Shown here one piece after another: positions 1-10,183 of a stretch of DNA of 64,000 nt (the stretch's first letter is position 1; the number at the start of each line of letters is the position of its first letter). The translations under genes and the position numbers were made by a program. Under the pieces are notes generated by a model. The model searched no databases. It was given only the letters and a program-made list of their open reading frames with translations, and was not told the DNA's origin. The DNA is from Crocinitomix sp. (GTDB taxonomy: Bacteria; Bacteroidota; Bacteroidia; Flavobacteriales_D; Crocinitomicaceae), in assembly GCA_013138735.1 (NCBI GenBank), contig WTCE01000054.1, positions 43,571 to 107,570 of the forward strand, in the 5' to 3' direction.

Positions 1-789
1 GAAGAGTTACAGGACCCTGACAACGTGACAAAATATAAAGAAAACCTCACAAGTTTCAATGCACTAATTTATGACCAATTTGGCTTTGACATTCAGGAAA
101 TGTGGAATGACAACGCGGCAGAAAGTATAGATTTTGAACTAATAATAGAAGAATTTGTCAATTCACTCTCCTCCTTTTTGGGCAATGTATTTATGATAGC
201 ACTATACTTGCTATTCTTGCTACTTGAAGAGTCTGCTTTTGGTTCAAAAATAATATCCATTTCAGGTTCCAAAGAGAGACAGAAGGAAATTAGAGACACA
301 TTAAATAGAATTGATACTTCAATAAGTAAATATATAACGCTGAAAACATTGGTAAGCCTTATGGCTGGTGGATTAAGTTTTATTGTATTTAAATCCGTTG
401 GACTAGACGCCGCAATATTCTGGGCTTTCCTTATTTCTTTATTGAATTTCATACCTATTGTAGGCGCCTTAATCGGCACCTTAATTCCAGCCACAATGGC
501 CTTATTGCAATTTCCAGACCCAACACAAGCCATTATTATTTTGCTTACTGTTGGTACGATTCAAATGATAATAGGGAATATTATTGAACCAAAAATAATG
601 GGCAACTCACTTAATGTTAGTTCTTTGGTTGTGATTTTGGCTTTAAGTTTTTGGGGCACAATTTGGGGCATTACGGGTATGGTATTAAGTGTAATAATTA
701 CGGTGATACTCGTTATTTTATTGGGCCAATTTGAGTCTACTAAAAAGGTGGCTATTCTGCTATCAGATAAAGGAAAACTGGATAATTAG
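1..789 (+). CDS. AI-2E family transporter (PerM-like), 5' end truncated by window
   Basis: Frame open to base 1 (EELQDPDNVTKYKENL...); multiple TM segments, FIPIVGALIG and GNIIEPKIMG motifs typical of AI-2E/PerM transporters. Confidence 0.8.
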   Translation, partial: EELQDPDNVTKYKENLTSFNALIYDQFGFDIQEMWNDNAAESIDFELIIEEFVNSLSSFLGNVFMIALYLLFLLLEESAFGSKIISISGSKERQKEIRDTLNRIDTSISKYITLKTLVSLMAGGLSFIVFKSVGLDAAIFWAFLISLLNFIPIVGALIGTLIPATMALLQFPDPTQAIIILLTVGTIQMIIGNIIEPKIMGNSLNVSSLVVILALSFWGTIWGITGMVLSVIITVILVILLGQFESTKKVAILLSDKGKLDN

Positions 790-872
790 GCCATTCGTCT
801 AATAACCTGCATTCTATTATCGATCTAAATAAATTTTCTTAGCTTTATGAAAAATCTAACAAAAATATACGA

Positions 873-1313
873 ATGAAAAATCTTTTATTTATCCTCACAT
901 TTATTTGCTCAACAGCAATGATTTCTTGCGGTGGAGAAGTTGCTGACAATGCGGGAGACACCAGCACAGCAGAAGACAGTGGTATTGATGGTTGCGAAAT
1001 GGTTGACCCTAATCAAACTGGTTGCGATATGTCAAATTGCGACAAAACAGATTGCGACAAATCGAAATGCGACAAAAAATGTGATATGGCGGATTGTGAT
1101 ATGGCAGATTGCGATATATCGAAATGTGATAAAAAATGTGACAAAAATAAAGGTTGTGAAAAAACTAATTGCGATAAATATGGTTGTGATGACGCTGAAG
1201 GCTGCACGGAAGAATGTATGGCTGATTGTTTGGAGAATTGTGAAAACCCCGACAAATGCATAAAAATGTGTGAGAAGGATTCGACAGACGGAACTTGCGA
1301 CGGAGCAGAATAA
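873..1313 (+). CDS. Cys/Asp-rich repetitive lipoprotein
   Basis: Lipoprotein-like signal (STAMISCGG), then many CDxxx/CDxxC units (CDKTDCDKSKCDKKCDMADCDMADCDISKC). Confidence 0.75.
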   Translation: MKNLLFILTFICSTAMISCGGEVADNAGDTSTAEDSGIDGCEMVDPNQTGCDMSNCDKTDCDKSKCDKKCDMADCDMADCDISKCDKKCDKNKGCEKTNCDKYGCDDAEGCTEECMADCLENCENPDKCIKMCEKDSTDGTCDGAE

Positions 1314-1332
1314 CATAAAAATTAATAAACCT

Positions 1333-1370
1333 AAAGCATCTCTAAACAAGCGTTTAAGAGGTGCTTTTTT
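1333..1370 (+). terminator. Rho-independent terminator
   Basis: AAGCATCTCT ... AGAGGTGCTT stem (one G-T pair) followed by a T run. Confidence 0.75.
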
Positions 1371-1383
1371 ATACTAAATAACA

Positions 1384-2169
1384 GTGAACACAAAAGATGA
1401 AATTGTAAAAGATTGGCTAGTAAGATATACAGGAACCGCCTTAGAAGATTTTGGCGAATATATTCTCTTGTCTAATTTCAATAAATATGTTGAAATTTTT
1501 GCGGGAATGTATGACGTTCCAATCAACGGTATGGATAAAGCTATGCCAAATGCTACGGCAAACGGAATTACATTCATTAATTTCAGCATGGGAAGTGCAA
1601 ACGCGGCAACAATTATGGATTTGTTAAGCGCCATCTCTCCCAAAGCTTGTTTATTTTTAGGAAAATGTGGTGGTTTAAAACGAAAAACTTTAATTGGCGA
1701 CCTTATTTTACCAATTGCTGCCATTCGCGGTGAAGGTACATCTAATGATTATTTCCCACCAGAAATCCCTGCCCTACCGGCATTTACATTACAAAGGGCT
1801 GTATCTGCAACCATTCGTGATTTTAAACGCGATTATTGGACAGGCACCGTTTACACCACCAACCGAAGGGTTTGGGAACATGATCAAGAATTTAAAGAAT
1901 ACTTGCGCAAAACACGCGCAATGGCCATTGATATGGAAACTGCTACGCTCTTTATCACTGGATTTGCAAATAAAATACCAACTGGGGCATTGCTACTTGT
2001 CTCAGATCAACCAATGATCGCTGAAGGTGTAAAAACCAGCAAAAGCGACGAAAATGTCTCAAAGAATTATGTCAATGAGCATATTGAAATCGGAATAAAA
2101 TCTTTGGAAGAAATTAAAAACAATGGAACGGCGGTAAAGCACTTAAGATTCCCCTACTCGGAAGAATAA
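1384..2169 (+). CDS. amn: AMP nucleosidase
   Basis: Phosphorylase-like fold: FLGKCGGLKRKTLIGDLILP, AIDMETATLF, LLLVSDQPM; resembles Bacteroidetes AMP nucleosidases. Confidence 0.8.
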   Translation: MNTKDEIVKDWLVRYTGTALEDFGEYILLSNFNKYVEIFAGMYDVPINGMDKAMPNATANGITFINFSMGSANAATIMDLLSAISPKACLFLGKCGGLKRKTLIGDLILPIAAIRGEGTSNDYFPPEIPALPAFTLQRAVSATIRDFKRDYWTGTVYTTNRRVWEHDQEFKEYLRKTRAMAIDMETATLFITGFANKIPTGALLLVSDQPMIAEGVKTSKSDENVSKNYVNEHIEIGIKSLEEIKNNGTAVKHLRFPYSEE

Positions 2170-2205
2170 AAACTTCATATTTTAACGGTCACTAATTACC
2201 TCTAC

Positions 2206-3441
2206 TTGGACCAACAGTATAATTTGCAAAACGAAGGTATTCTTGAATACTCTTCTATAGAACGTTATCGTGAAAAGGCGCTCATTAAAATGGGTACCCG
2301 AATTTCTGTTTTATTTATTGTACTTTTCACATCATTGACTATCGCCTTTTTCAACGGACCAGTTAATTCTTTGATAGGCTACATTGTCACAAGCTTTGTA
2401 GCAACCATGTTGCTGATACATCTTCGAATTTATAAGAAGCCAAAAGTTATCTTTGCCATTTATGGCATTTGTGGATCATTAATCGCATTATCATCATGCG
2501 TATTTGTACACGATATTTCTCATTATGTTGATTTTTTATGGATCCTTGTTTGCACGTTTACAGTTTATTTAGGCGGATATAGAAAGTTAGGCTTATTTGT
2601 TTTGATATTTAACGCCATTGGAATGGGGTATTTCATATATTTCAGACACAATATTCATATTGACATTATTCAAGAATTTGATATAGCACAATTAACCGGT
2701 GCCTACCTTGAGATTTTACTTTGCCTTTACTCCTTAGCGTACTTAATGTATCAGTTTATTGATTTTCAAGAATATAACGACAGACAAATAAAGCTGAAAA
2801 ACGCATCTTTAGTTGCGAATAATCAAGTGATTGAAAAACAGAACTTGGAAAACATCACTTTGTTAAAAGAAATTCATCACCGTGTTAAAAATAACCTACA
2901 AATTATTGTGAGTCTACTAAGACTTCAAAAAAATGAATTGCATTCGGATGAATCACGCGACCAATTTCAAGAAGCTATTAACCGCGTTTTAGTCATGTCA
3001 TCCATACATCAAAAATTGTATCAGCAAGACAACCTAATCGACGTAAACCTTAAGCAGTACTTAGAGGAACTCATTGGTGAATTGAAAGTACTTTTTAAAA
3101 ATCAACAACAAATTGACATTACCGTCAAATGCGATTTTCCTCATTTGGGTTTAAAAACAATGATTCCGGTAGGTTTAATCATCAATGAATTAGTGTCTAA
3201 CTCCTTAAAATATGCCTTTGCCAATTCAGAAAATGGAAAAATAGAAATAGTGATTACCAAGACTGAGCTTGGATTCAACCTTCAATTCAAAGATAACGGC
3301 GAATGGATTGAGAAAGAAGGTAAAGGAGGTTTTGGTTTGGAACTTATTGAAGTATTCACCAATCAATTAAATGGTACACGCACATTCGAAACGAATGAAG
3401 AGGGATCAAATTACTTATTTGAGCTAGAATTTGCCGATTAG
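2206..3441 (+). CDS. Sensor histidine kinase (HisKA_2-type) with N-terminal membrane domain
   Basis: KEIHHRVKNNLQIIVSLLRLQ H-box, NELVSNSLKYAF N-box, GGFGLELI; several N-terminal TM helices. Confidence 0.85.
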   Translation: MDQQYNLQNEGILEYSSIERYREKALIKMGTRISVLFIVLFTSLTIAFFNGPVNSLIGYIVTSFVATMLLIHLRIYKKPKVIFAIYGICGSLIALSSCVFVHDISHYVDFLWILVCTFTVYLGGYRKLGLFVLIFNAIGMGYFIYFRHNIHIDIIQEFDIAQLTGAYLEILLCLYSLAYLMYQFIDFQEYNDRQIKLKNASLVANNQVIEKQNLENITLLKEIHHRVKNNLQIIVSLLRLQKNELHSDESRDQFQEAINRVLVMSSIHQKLYQQDNLIDVNLKQYLEELIGELKVLFKNQQQIDITVKCDFPHLGLKTMIPVGLIINELVSNSLKYAFANSENGKIEIVITKTELGFNLQFKDNGEWIEKEGKGGFGLELIEVFTNQLNGTRTFETNEEGSNYLFELEFAD

Positions 3442-3512
3442 GGCTTAAAAATTCAGTCAATTAACGACCTAGCATTCAATAGTGGCTTTTTATTTTTAAT
3501 TTAGAGTCAACT

Positions 3513-4511
3513 ATGAAATCAAGAAGAGAATTTATTAAAATAGGCGCTGTAGGAACTGCCGCCCTTTTGACTCAAACCGCCTGCGCTGCGGACGATAAGT
3601 CGGAAGACAATCCAATTATTGCGACTGAAACAATTGCGATTAAACCGATTGTTTTATCAACTTGGAACCATGGCATTGATGCTAATAAAGCAGCATGGGA
3701 AATATTAAGCAAAAACGGAACAGCATTAGACGCTGTGGAACAAGGTGTACGTGTAACTGAATCTGACCCCGAAAACCAAAGTGTTGGTTTGGGAGGTTTA
3801 CCAGATAGAGATGGTTATGTTACACTAGACGCCTGCATTATGGATCATAACAGTAATTGCGGTGCAGTTGCCTATTTACAAGACATTGAAAACCCAATTT
3901 CTGTCGCACGTAAAGTCATGGAAGACACGCCACACGTAATGTTGGCGGGTGACGGTGCTTTTGAATTTGCATTGGAAAAAGGATTTACGAAAACGAACCT
4001 TTTAACTGAAAAATCGAAAGAAGCCTGGCTAAATTGGTTGGCTGAATCTGAATATGAACCACAAATTAACAGTGAAAACCACGACACCATTGGTATGATT
4101 GCCATTGATGAAAGCGGAAACCTGGCTGGCGCTTGCACAACTAGCGGAATGGCTTATAAATTGCACGGCCGCGTAGGAGATTCACCAATAATTGGAGCCG
4201 GCTTATTTGTAGACAATGAAATTGGAGCCGCCTGTGCTACTGGCGTTGGCGAAGCTGTTATAAGGACTGCAGGAAGCGCAATTGTAGTTGAATTAATGCG
4301 ACATGGCAAAACACCTCAAGAAGCTTGTGAAGAGGCTGTGGCAAGGATTATAAGCAAACACAAGGATTTGACCAATATGCAAGTTGGCTTTATCGCGCTG
4401 AATAAAAAAGGAGAATACGGTTGTCATAGTGTTTATGCTGGATTCAATATTGCAGTTAGACATACTGATTTTGAAGAAATGGTAGACGCTCAATACGAAA
4501 TGGAATGGTAA
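3513..4511 (+). CDS. N4-(beta-N-acetylglucosaminyl)-L-asparaginase (glycosylasparaginase), Tat-type signal
   Basis: SRREFIK Tat-like signal; NHDTIGMIAID catalytic Thr motif; GVGEAVIRTAGSA. Confidence 0.9.
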   Translation: MKSRREFIKIGAVGTAALLTQTACAADDKSEDNPIIATETIAIKPIVLSTWNHGIDANKAAWEILSKNGTALDAVEQGVRVTESDPENQSVGLGGLPDRDGYVTLDACIMDHNSNCGAVAYLQDIENPISVARKVMEDTPHVMLAGDGAFEFALEKGFTKTNLLTEKSKEAWLNWLAESEYEPQINSENHDTIGMIAIDESGNLAGACTTSGMAYKLHGRVGDSPIIGAGLFVDNEIGAACATGVGEAVIRTAGSAIVVELMRHGKTPQEACEEAVARIISKHKDLTNMQVGFIALNKKGEYGCHSVYAGFNIAVRHTDFEEMVDAQYEMEW

Positions 4512-6781
4512 AGTCTCTTTTTTCGCTAGGATTAATCTTGTGCCTTGTTAGTTGTGGATCAAATTCCAAACAACCGGATGTAGTCTTTGTTGCTGCCGAC
4601 TCATTAAACCTAATTCCTTACCCGCAAGCTATTGAAAAAGGTGAAGGTTATTTCAAGATGAATGAAGAAGTCAACTTCTTTTTCTCTGATGAAATAAGTT
4701 CAGAAGGATTAGACTTAATCAATTCATTTATAGACTCAAAAACAAATTCAATTAAACCAAACATTGAATCAAAATCAAATGCAAATACATGCCATTTAAT
4801 TTTATCAAACGACTTTGAATCACTAAACAACAGTCCTGAAGCGTATGAGATTAACGTTACAAATAAAGACCTAACATTAACCGCTAAAACCATTAATGGA
4901 CTTCGGTACGGCATTCAAACTTTAAAACAAATGCGTGCCCAAACTAAGTCCGCAACTGAAAGTGCTTATTTGCTGCCAGCAATGAAAATAACTGACTTCC
5001 CTCGATTCCAGCACCGTGGCTTGCTACTTGATGTGTGCAGGCATTATTTTGATATCGAAGTGTTATTGAAATATTTGGAATCAATGGAGTATTTCAAAAT
5101 GAATGTGCTACATCTACATTTAACAGAGGATCAAGGGTGGCGCATGCCAATAGACGCCTATCCTTTATTGAACCAAATTAGTAGTTGGAGATTGGACACA
5201 AATGGTAATCAATATGGAGGTTTTTACTCAAAAGATGACCTCAAGTACCTTGTTGAATTTGCCACAGACCGCAACATTACGATTATTCCAGAAATTGAAT
5301 TACCAGGGCATTCTCAAGCGGCTTTGGCTGCCTATCCACAATTCTCTTGCAATGGCGGTCCTATAGAAGTTGTAAATGATTGGGGCGTTTTTAAAGAGAT
5401 TTACTGCGCAGGCAATGATTCTACCTTTGTTTTCATAGAGAATATTCTAACAGAGGTGATGGAGATTTTTCCTTCGGAATATATTCACATAGGTGGAGAT
5501 GAAGCACCCAAATTCAGATGGGAACATTGCGATAAATGCCAAAAACGCATGCTTGACGAAGGCTTGAAGGATGAACATGAATTACAAGCCTACTTTATTC
5601 AGCGCATTGAAAGCTTTTTAAATGAAAATGGCAGAAAATTAATTGGATGGGATGAAATTTTAGAAGGCGGCCTCTCTCCCACTGCTGCCGTGCAAAGTTG
5701 GCGCGGAATGGATGGTGGAAAACAAGCTGCAGAAACAAAGCATGAAGTTGTCATGTCTCCAACAAGTCATTGTTATTTGGATTATAGCCTTAACTCAATT
5801 GATTTAGAAAAGATTTATTCATTTGATCCTATTCCGGTTGATTTGGCAGAAGAATATCACCAATATATTATTGGCGGAGAATGTAATATGTGGACAGAGC
5901 ATGTACCTAATGAAGCCAATTTAGATTCTAAGGTATTTCCGCGTATGATTGGCTTAGCAGAGGCTTTATGGTCTTATCCAGAGGAGCGGAATTTTGAAGA
6001 CTTCTATAAAAGACTGCAATACCACTACCCTGTTTTAACAGACTTCGGAATTGATTACGGTTTGGAGACCATTGGAGCAACAATTACGCAAGAATTTAGA
6101 GATTCAGGAGTGTTTATAATCTTAAATAAAAATTTGTCTGATTTGGAATTGAAACATAGCAAAAGGGGCGGTCGCCATGCTGAAATGCTTTGGGAGTATG
6201 AAGGACCATTTCCAATGTTGACACAGGATTTACGAGTCCAGGCATATAAAAATGACGAACCTTATGGAGAAGAGATCACTCAAGGTTTTAATGTTCACCA
6301 AGGAGTAAACAAAAAAGTGACATATACCACCCCATGGAGTGATTGGTATGCAGGAAATGGCGAAAAAAACTTAGTAGATGGAAAATTAGGCTCAATTGAC
6401 TTTAGAGATGGCAATTGGCAAGGCTTTTGGGGAGAAGACATTGACGTCACCATTGATTTGGGGGAAAGTCAACATTTTTTAGGTGTAAGCGCCAATTTTT
6501 ATCAATACGCCAATTCTTGGATCTTTAGTCCTAAGCGGGTGACCTTTCAAATCTCTACAAATGGAGAAGAATGGAAGGATAAATCAGTTCGAACCTTCAA
6601 TAGCATTGATTTGTCTAATAAAAAAAGTATTCAAAAAGTGTCGTTCGGATCAGATTTGATGCAAGGATTCTATGGCAGATACATTCGTTTAACTGTTGAA
6701 AGCATTGGCAAAGTTCCAGACGGACACGAAGCAGCAGGGCAAGATAGTTGGTTGTTTATTGACGAAATAATTATTCAATAA
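4505..6781 (+). CDS. Beta-N-acetylhexosaminidase, GH20, lipoprotein
   Basis: HIGGDEAPK catalytic DE, RGLLLDVCRHYF, LHLHLTEDQGWR; C-terminal F5/8-type-like domain; lipobox LVSCGS. Confidence 0.93.
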   Translation: MVKSLFSLGLILCLVSCGSNSKQPDVVFVAADSLNLIPYPQAIEKGEGYFKMNEEVNFFFSDEISSEGLDLINSFIDSKTNSIKPNIESKSNANTCHLILSNDFESLNNSPEAYEINVTNKDLTLTAKTINGLRYGIQTLKQMRAQTKSATESAYLLPAMKITDFPRFQHRGLLLDVCRHYFDIEVLLKYLESMEYFKMNVLHLHLTEDQGWRMPIDAYPLLNQISSWRLDTNGNQYGGFYSKDDLKYLVEFATDRNITIIPEIELPGHSQAALAAYPQFSCNGGPIEVVNDWGVFKEIYCAGNDSTFVFIENILTEVMEIFPSEYIHIGGDEAPKFRWEHCDKCQKRMLDEGLKDEHELQAYFIQRIESFLNENGRKLIGWDEILEGGLSPTAAVQSWRGMDGGKQAAETKHEVVMSPTSHCYLDYSLNSIDLEKIYSFDPIPVDLAEEYHQYIIGGECNMWTEHVPNEANLDSKVFPRMIGLAEALWSYPEERNFEDFYKRLQYHYPVLTDFGIDYGLETIGATITQEFRDSGVFIILNKNLSDLELKHSKRGGRHAEMLWEYEGPFPMLTQDLRVQAYKNDEPYGEEITQGFNVHQGVNKKVTYTTPWSDWYAGNGEKNLVDGKLGSIDFRDGNWQGFWGEDIDVTIDLGESQHFLGVSANFYQYANSWIFSPKRVTFQISTNGEEWKDKSVRTFNSIDLSNKKSIQKVSFGSDLMQGFYGRYIRLTVESIGKVPDGHEAAGQDSWLFIDEIIIQ

Positions 6782-7485
6782 TGGACGTTGAAGTTTGCAT
6801 AGACTCTGTTGAAGGAACGATTGTAGCCAGTAAATATGGCGCCAAGCGCGTTGAATTATGTTCTGCGTTGAGTGAAGGTGGCCTAAGCCCTAGCCTTGCA
6901 ATGATTGAAGCTTGTGTCAACAATTCTACTGCAGAAGTTTTTGTAATGATTCGACCAAGCGCCGGAGGATTCAATTATACTGAAGCGGAATTAGAGCTAA
7001 TGGAGCGCGATATTAGAGCTGCAAGCAGTGTTGGGGCACACGGAGTTGTGTTTGGCGTGCTAAACGGCTTAAATGAGGTCGATATAAAAGCCAATCTATT
7101 TTTAATAGAAACCGCCATGGAATTAAAGCTAGGCACGACCTTTCACCGTGCTATTGATTTATGCTCAGATGTTGAAAAAGCATTGGAAGGCTTAATTAAT
7201 CTAGGATTTGACCGCGTTTTAAGCTCAGGAGGTTGCTCAAATGCGGCTAAGGGATTGGAAAGAATTAAGAAAATGGTTGAATGTGCACAAGGCAGCATTG
7301 AAATTATGGCCGGAGCTGGCGTTGATGCGGAAAATGTACTTGAAATTATTAGCTCAGGAGTTGATGCGGTGCACTTTACAGCAAAAAAGCGCATTGATGA
7401 GGACTTAGCGTTGGATATGGGGCCAAAATATGTGGTGGATGATGAGAAAATCAGAGAAATTATTGCATTAACAGCTTTGATTTGA
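6781..7485 (+). CDS. cutC: Copper homeostasis protein CutC
   Basis: VEVCIDSVEG, RVELCSALSEGGLSPS, VMIRPSAGGFNY, TFHRAID, ILSSGG-type motifs. Confidence 0.92.
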   Translation: MDVEVCIDSVEGTIVASKYGAKRVELCSALSEGGLSPSLAMIEACVNNSTAEVFVMIRPSAGGFNYTEAELELMERDIRAASSVGAHGVVFGVLNGLNEVDIKANLFLIETAMELKLGTTFHRAIDLCSDVEKALEGLINLGFDRVLSSGGCSNAAKGLERIKKMVECAQGSIEIMAGAGVDAENVLEIISSGVDAVHFTAKKRIDEDLALDMGPKYVVDDEKIREIIALTALI

Positions 7486-7545
7486 TTAAAAGTGATATCC
7501 GGCTAAACTCTTACTTTCTTTTTATTTCCATTTGAGAGTCAATTA

Positions 7546-8121
7546 TCATAATAATTGATCCAGTATCCACTTTGTTCCCCAACTGGTGCTTAGAATAGTC
7601 TTTGAATACATTTTTTTTGTATCAGTTAAATCATGATGATGACGACTATCGAAAGTCATCTCCATTACTCGAAGAACAAGGGCTTTATCGAGCATATCAC
7701 TTTTCTCAACCATATCCCTGAACACCATATAATCTGTATCGAATGGATTTGAAACTGTCTTCAAAAGTTTTCTCTTTTGGTATATTTTAAATTCGTCTCC
7801 CGACAGAATTATATATCGAGAATTTACAATAGGTGAAATTAATTCGTATTCAGGTTTTAGATACCATCTCCCTCTGTGATTAAGAATCCCATATTTTCCA
7901 GTGGAATCTACAACGGTAGTAATTTTGCTCGTGAATGGAAATACCATCTTGAAAATTGGTTCAATAAATTCCTTACCATTTTTTTTAAATCCGAACACCC
8001 CTTCCTCATCCTGGTAGGACACAATATTTTTAAATGTCTGCTCTACTGAATCCGAATATACTTGTGCACTTGAATTCAGAAACAACAAAATAAAGGACAA
8101 AAGGATCAGGCTAATTTTCAT
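7546..8121 (-). CDS. WG-repeat-like secreted protein
   Basis: Signal peptide; GVFGFKKNGKEFIEPIF and GKYGILNHRGRWYLKPEYE are WG/KWG-like repeats. Confidence 0.6.
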   Translation of the reverse strand: MKISLILLSFILLFLNSSAQVYSDSVEQTFKNIVSYQDEEGVFGFKKNGKEFIEPIFKMVFPFTSKITTVVDSTGKYGILNHRGRWYLKPEYELISPIVNSRYIILSGDEFKIYQKRKLLKTVSNPFDTDYMVFRDMVEKSDMLDKALVLRVMEMTFDSRHHHDLTDTKKMYSKTILSTSWGTKWILDQLL

Positions 8122-8151
8122 GATTCAAATCTAGGCAAATTTATAGACTGA

Positions 8152-8775
8152 CTAAAACTGATAACCTACTCTAATACTGGGCAATGTCGTCATAGTCATA
8201 AAAGGTGGGATATAAGATGACGTTGAAAGGATAGAACCTACACGCGCCCATGTTTTTGATTGCTTCAAGGCCACATCCAACCCAAATAAAAAGCCTGATT
8301 TGAGTGTATATGAAAGGCTATATTGCAACTGTCCGCCTAATAAATAAAAGCGTTGATCGTAATCAAAATACCAAGCAGAATACGCACCTAAAAAGGTACC
8401 CGAATAGCCTGTAAGTCCGCCATAAATCAGAAACCTTAGATTACCCGTTAGTCCGCTGTGTTTCTCTCCATGCAATCGAATTCCAAGCCCTGTGGCAATA
8501 CTCAATTCCTTGTATGCACCCGTTCCTGCGGCGGAAGGATTGCAGCTTTCGCAATAATCATTGATGCTGTTCTTTTCAATAATAAATTCGGTAGACCAGT
8601 GAAATCGCTCAAAGTAACGATTATAATAAAGCCCGCCGGTCAATTTAGGTTCAAAGGCTTGAGTCCATGTCTCAGCTGTTTTTTCAAGCTTAAAGGGGAT
8701 TACTCCTATTTCATTCTTTTGTCCATAGGCGAAAGAAAACAAAACAAAGGTGAAAAGGGTTAAACTAATTTTCAT
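8152..8775 (-). CDS. Outer-membrane beta-barrel-like paralog 1 (CxxC family)
   Basis: Signal peptide, FEPKLTGGLYYNR, DYCESCNP, C-terminal SIRVGYQF. Confidence 0.7.
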   Translation of the reverse strand: MKISLTLFTFVLFSFAYGQKNEIGVIPFKLEKTAETWTQAFEPKLTGGLYYNRYFERFHWSTEFIIEKNSINDYCESCNPSAAGTGAYKELSIATGLGIRLHGEKHSGLTGNLRFLIYGGLTGYSGTFLGAYSAWYFDYDQRFYLLGGQLQYSLSYTLKSGFLFGLDVALKQSKTWARVGSILSTSSYIPPFMTMTTLPSIRVGYQF

Positions 8776-8805
8776 TGTTCAAATTTAGACAAATATATCA
8801 ACTGG

Positions 8806-9432
8806 CTAAAAACGATACCCCACTCGAATACTAGGGAAAGTTACTGCTAACACTGTTGGCTGGGTAATAGGCGAAGGAGTCATTGCAGTACCCCCAGACC
8901 GAGACAAAGCTTTTGAATACTTTAAAGCCGCATCTAAACCAAAGGAAACTCCAGATTTGAGCGTATACGAAAGGCTATATTGCAATTGGCCTCCAATCAA
9001 ATAGTAAGGATTATTTATGTTGCTATAAACGGGAAATAGACCTCCAAAAAAACGTCCAGTATATTTCGTTTTTGCCCCATAAAACATTAATCGCATGTCA
9101 CCTCTAAGTCCACTTATCTTATCTCCATGTAGCCGCAAGCCAAGTCCAGTAGCAAAACTCATCTCTTTATAAACACCTTCGCCAGAGGTTGCGTCGTTGC
9201 AATTTCTGCAATAATCATGAATTTCGTTTTCTGCAAATATCAATTCAGTTGACCAATGAAATCGTTCAAAGAAATGATTGTAATAAAGGCCACTCGTGAA
9301 TTTAGGCTCAAAATAATTATGTTGTGTTTCTGTTGATTTTTCAATCTTAAAAGGAATCAACCCTGCTTCATTTTTTTGGCCATAAGCCACTGATAAGAAG
9401 GAAAAAATGAGAATTACTAGCTTAATTTTCAT
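8806..9432 (-). CDS. Outer-membrane beta-barrel-like paralog 2 (CxxC family)
   Basis: Close paralog of 8152..8775; DYCRNCND, SIRVGYRF. Confidence 0.7.
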   Translation of the reverse strand: MKIKLVILIFSFLSVAYGQKNEAGLIPFKIEKSTETQHNYFEPKFTSGLYYNHFFERFHWSTELIFAENEIHDYCRNCNDATSGEGVYKEMSFATGLGLRLHGDKISGLRGDMRLMFYGAKTKYTGRFFGGLFPVYSNINNPYYLIGGQLQYSLSYTLKSGVSFGLDAALKYSKALSRSGGTAMTPSPITQPTVLAVTFPSIRVGYRF

Positions 9433-9524
9433 GTTTCAAATTTAGTTGAAGAATTCAAATTACTGATGCTATAACTTAGATAGATTTCCATTTTTTAAAC
9501 AAGTCTATAACCGTACAAACAATG

Positions 9525-10166
9525 CTAAAAACGATAGCCAATACTCAGCTTGGGAGCTATCAAAGCGCTTGTACCTTCACGAATTACATTCGAAAATAAA
9601 GGATATCTGTCTTTCGCCCAAGAAACACCCCTCCGAAATCCTGCATCCATTCGAAAAACAAAATTTGAAGGCAAATAATAAGCCACTCCTATCTCAATTT
9701 CTCCACCCAACAGATAATAGCGCCGATCTAAATTTAGATTATATCCGCCCCACCCGCCAGAAAAATAACCTGAATAATTGTAGGCCATTGCCGTTGCCTT
9801 TACCCGCGTTAGAAACTGAAGCACCCCAAATTCAATTGGTAAATCCCACTGAATTCCAAGCCCAGTATAAACATTCAATTCTTTAAACAAACCAGTTCCA
9901 GTCACATGATCTGCACATGAATTGCAACCGTCATCAATCGAATTTTCACCATATTCTACGGAGCTAATCCAATGCAAACGAGAAAATGTGCGTTGATAAT
10001 AGAGACCGGTTAAAAATTTTGGTTCAAAGTGATGATTGAGTGTTTCTCCATTTTTCTCCAACTTAAATGGAACTATGCCCAATTCATTGGTTTGGGCATG
10101 AGTAATTGAACAAAAAGTAAATGCAATCAGAATTAGGTTAATTTTCATAGTATGAATATATGTCAA
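9525..10166 (-). CDS. Outer-membrane beta-barrel-like paralog 3 (CxxC family)
   Basis: DGCNSCADHVTGTGLFKELN; KLSIGYRF; the true start is probably the downstream ATG (MKINLIL). Confidence 0.7.
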   Translation of the reverse strand: MTYIHTMKINLILIAFTFCSITHAQTNELGIVPFKLEKNGETLNHHFEPKFLTGLYYQRTFSRLHWISSVEYGENSIDDGCNSCADHVTGTGLFKELNVYTGLGIQWDLPIEFGVLQFLTRVKATAMAYNYSGYFSGGWGGYNLNLDRRYYLLGGEIEIGVAYYLPSNFVFRMDAGFRRGVSWAKDRYPLFSNVIREGTSALIAPKLSIGYRF

Positions 10167-10183
10167 TTAATTCAAAAGGTAAC

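Noticed and set aside
93-533. 146-aa antisense ORF within the AI-2E transporter gene
   Set aside because: Fully embedded opposite a clear transporter frame, with no motif.
931-1349. Overlapping ORFs in other frames (931..1263 +, 1013..1261 -, 1032..1349 -)
   Set aside because: By-products of the Cys/Asp repeat composition. Only the 873 frame has a signal peptide and a coherent sequence.
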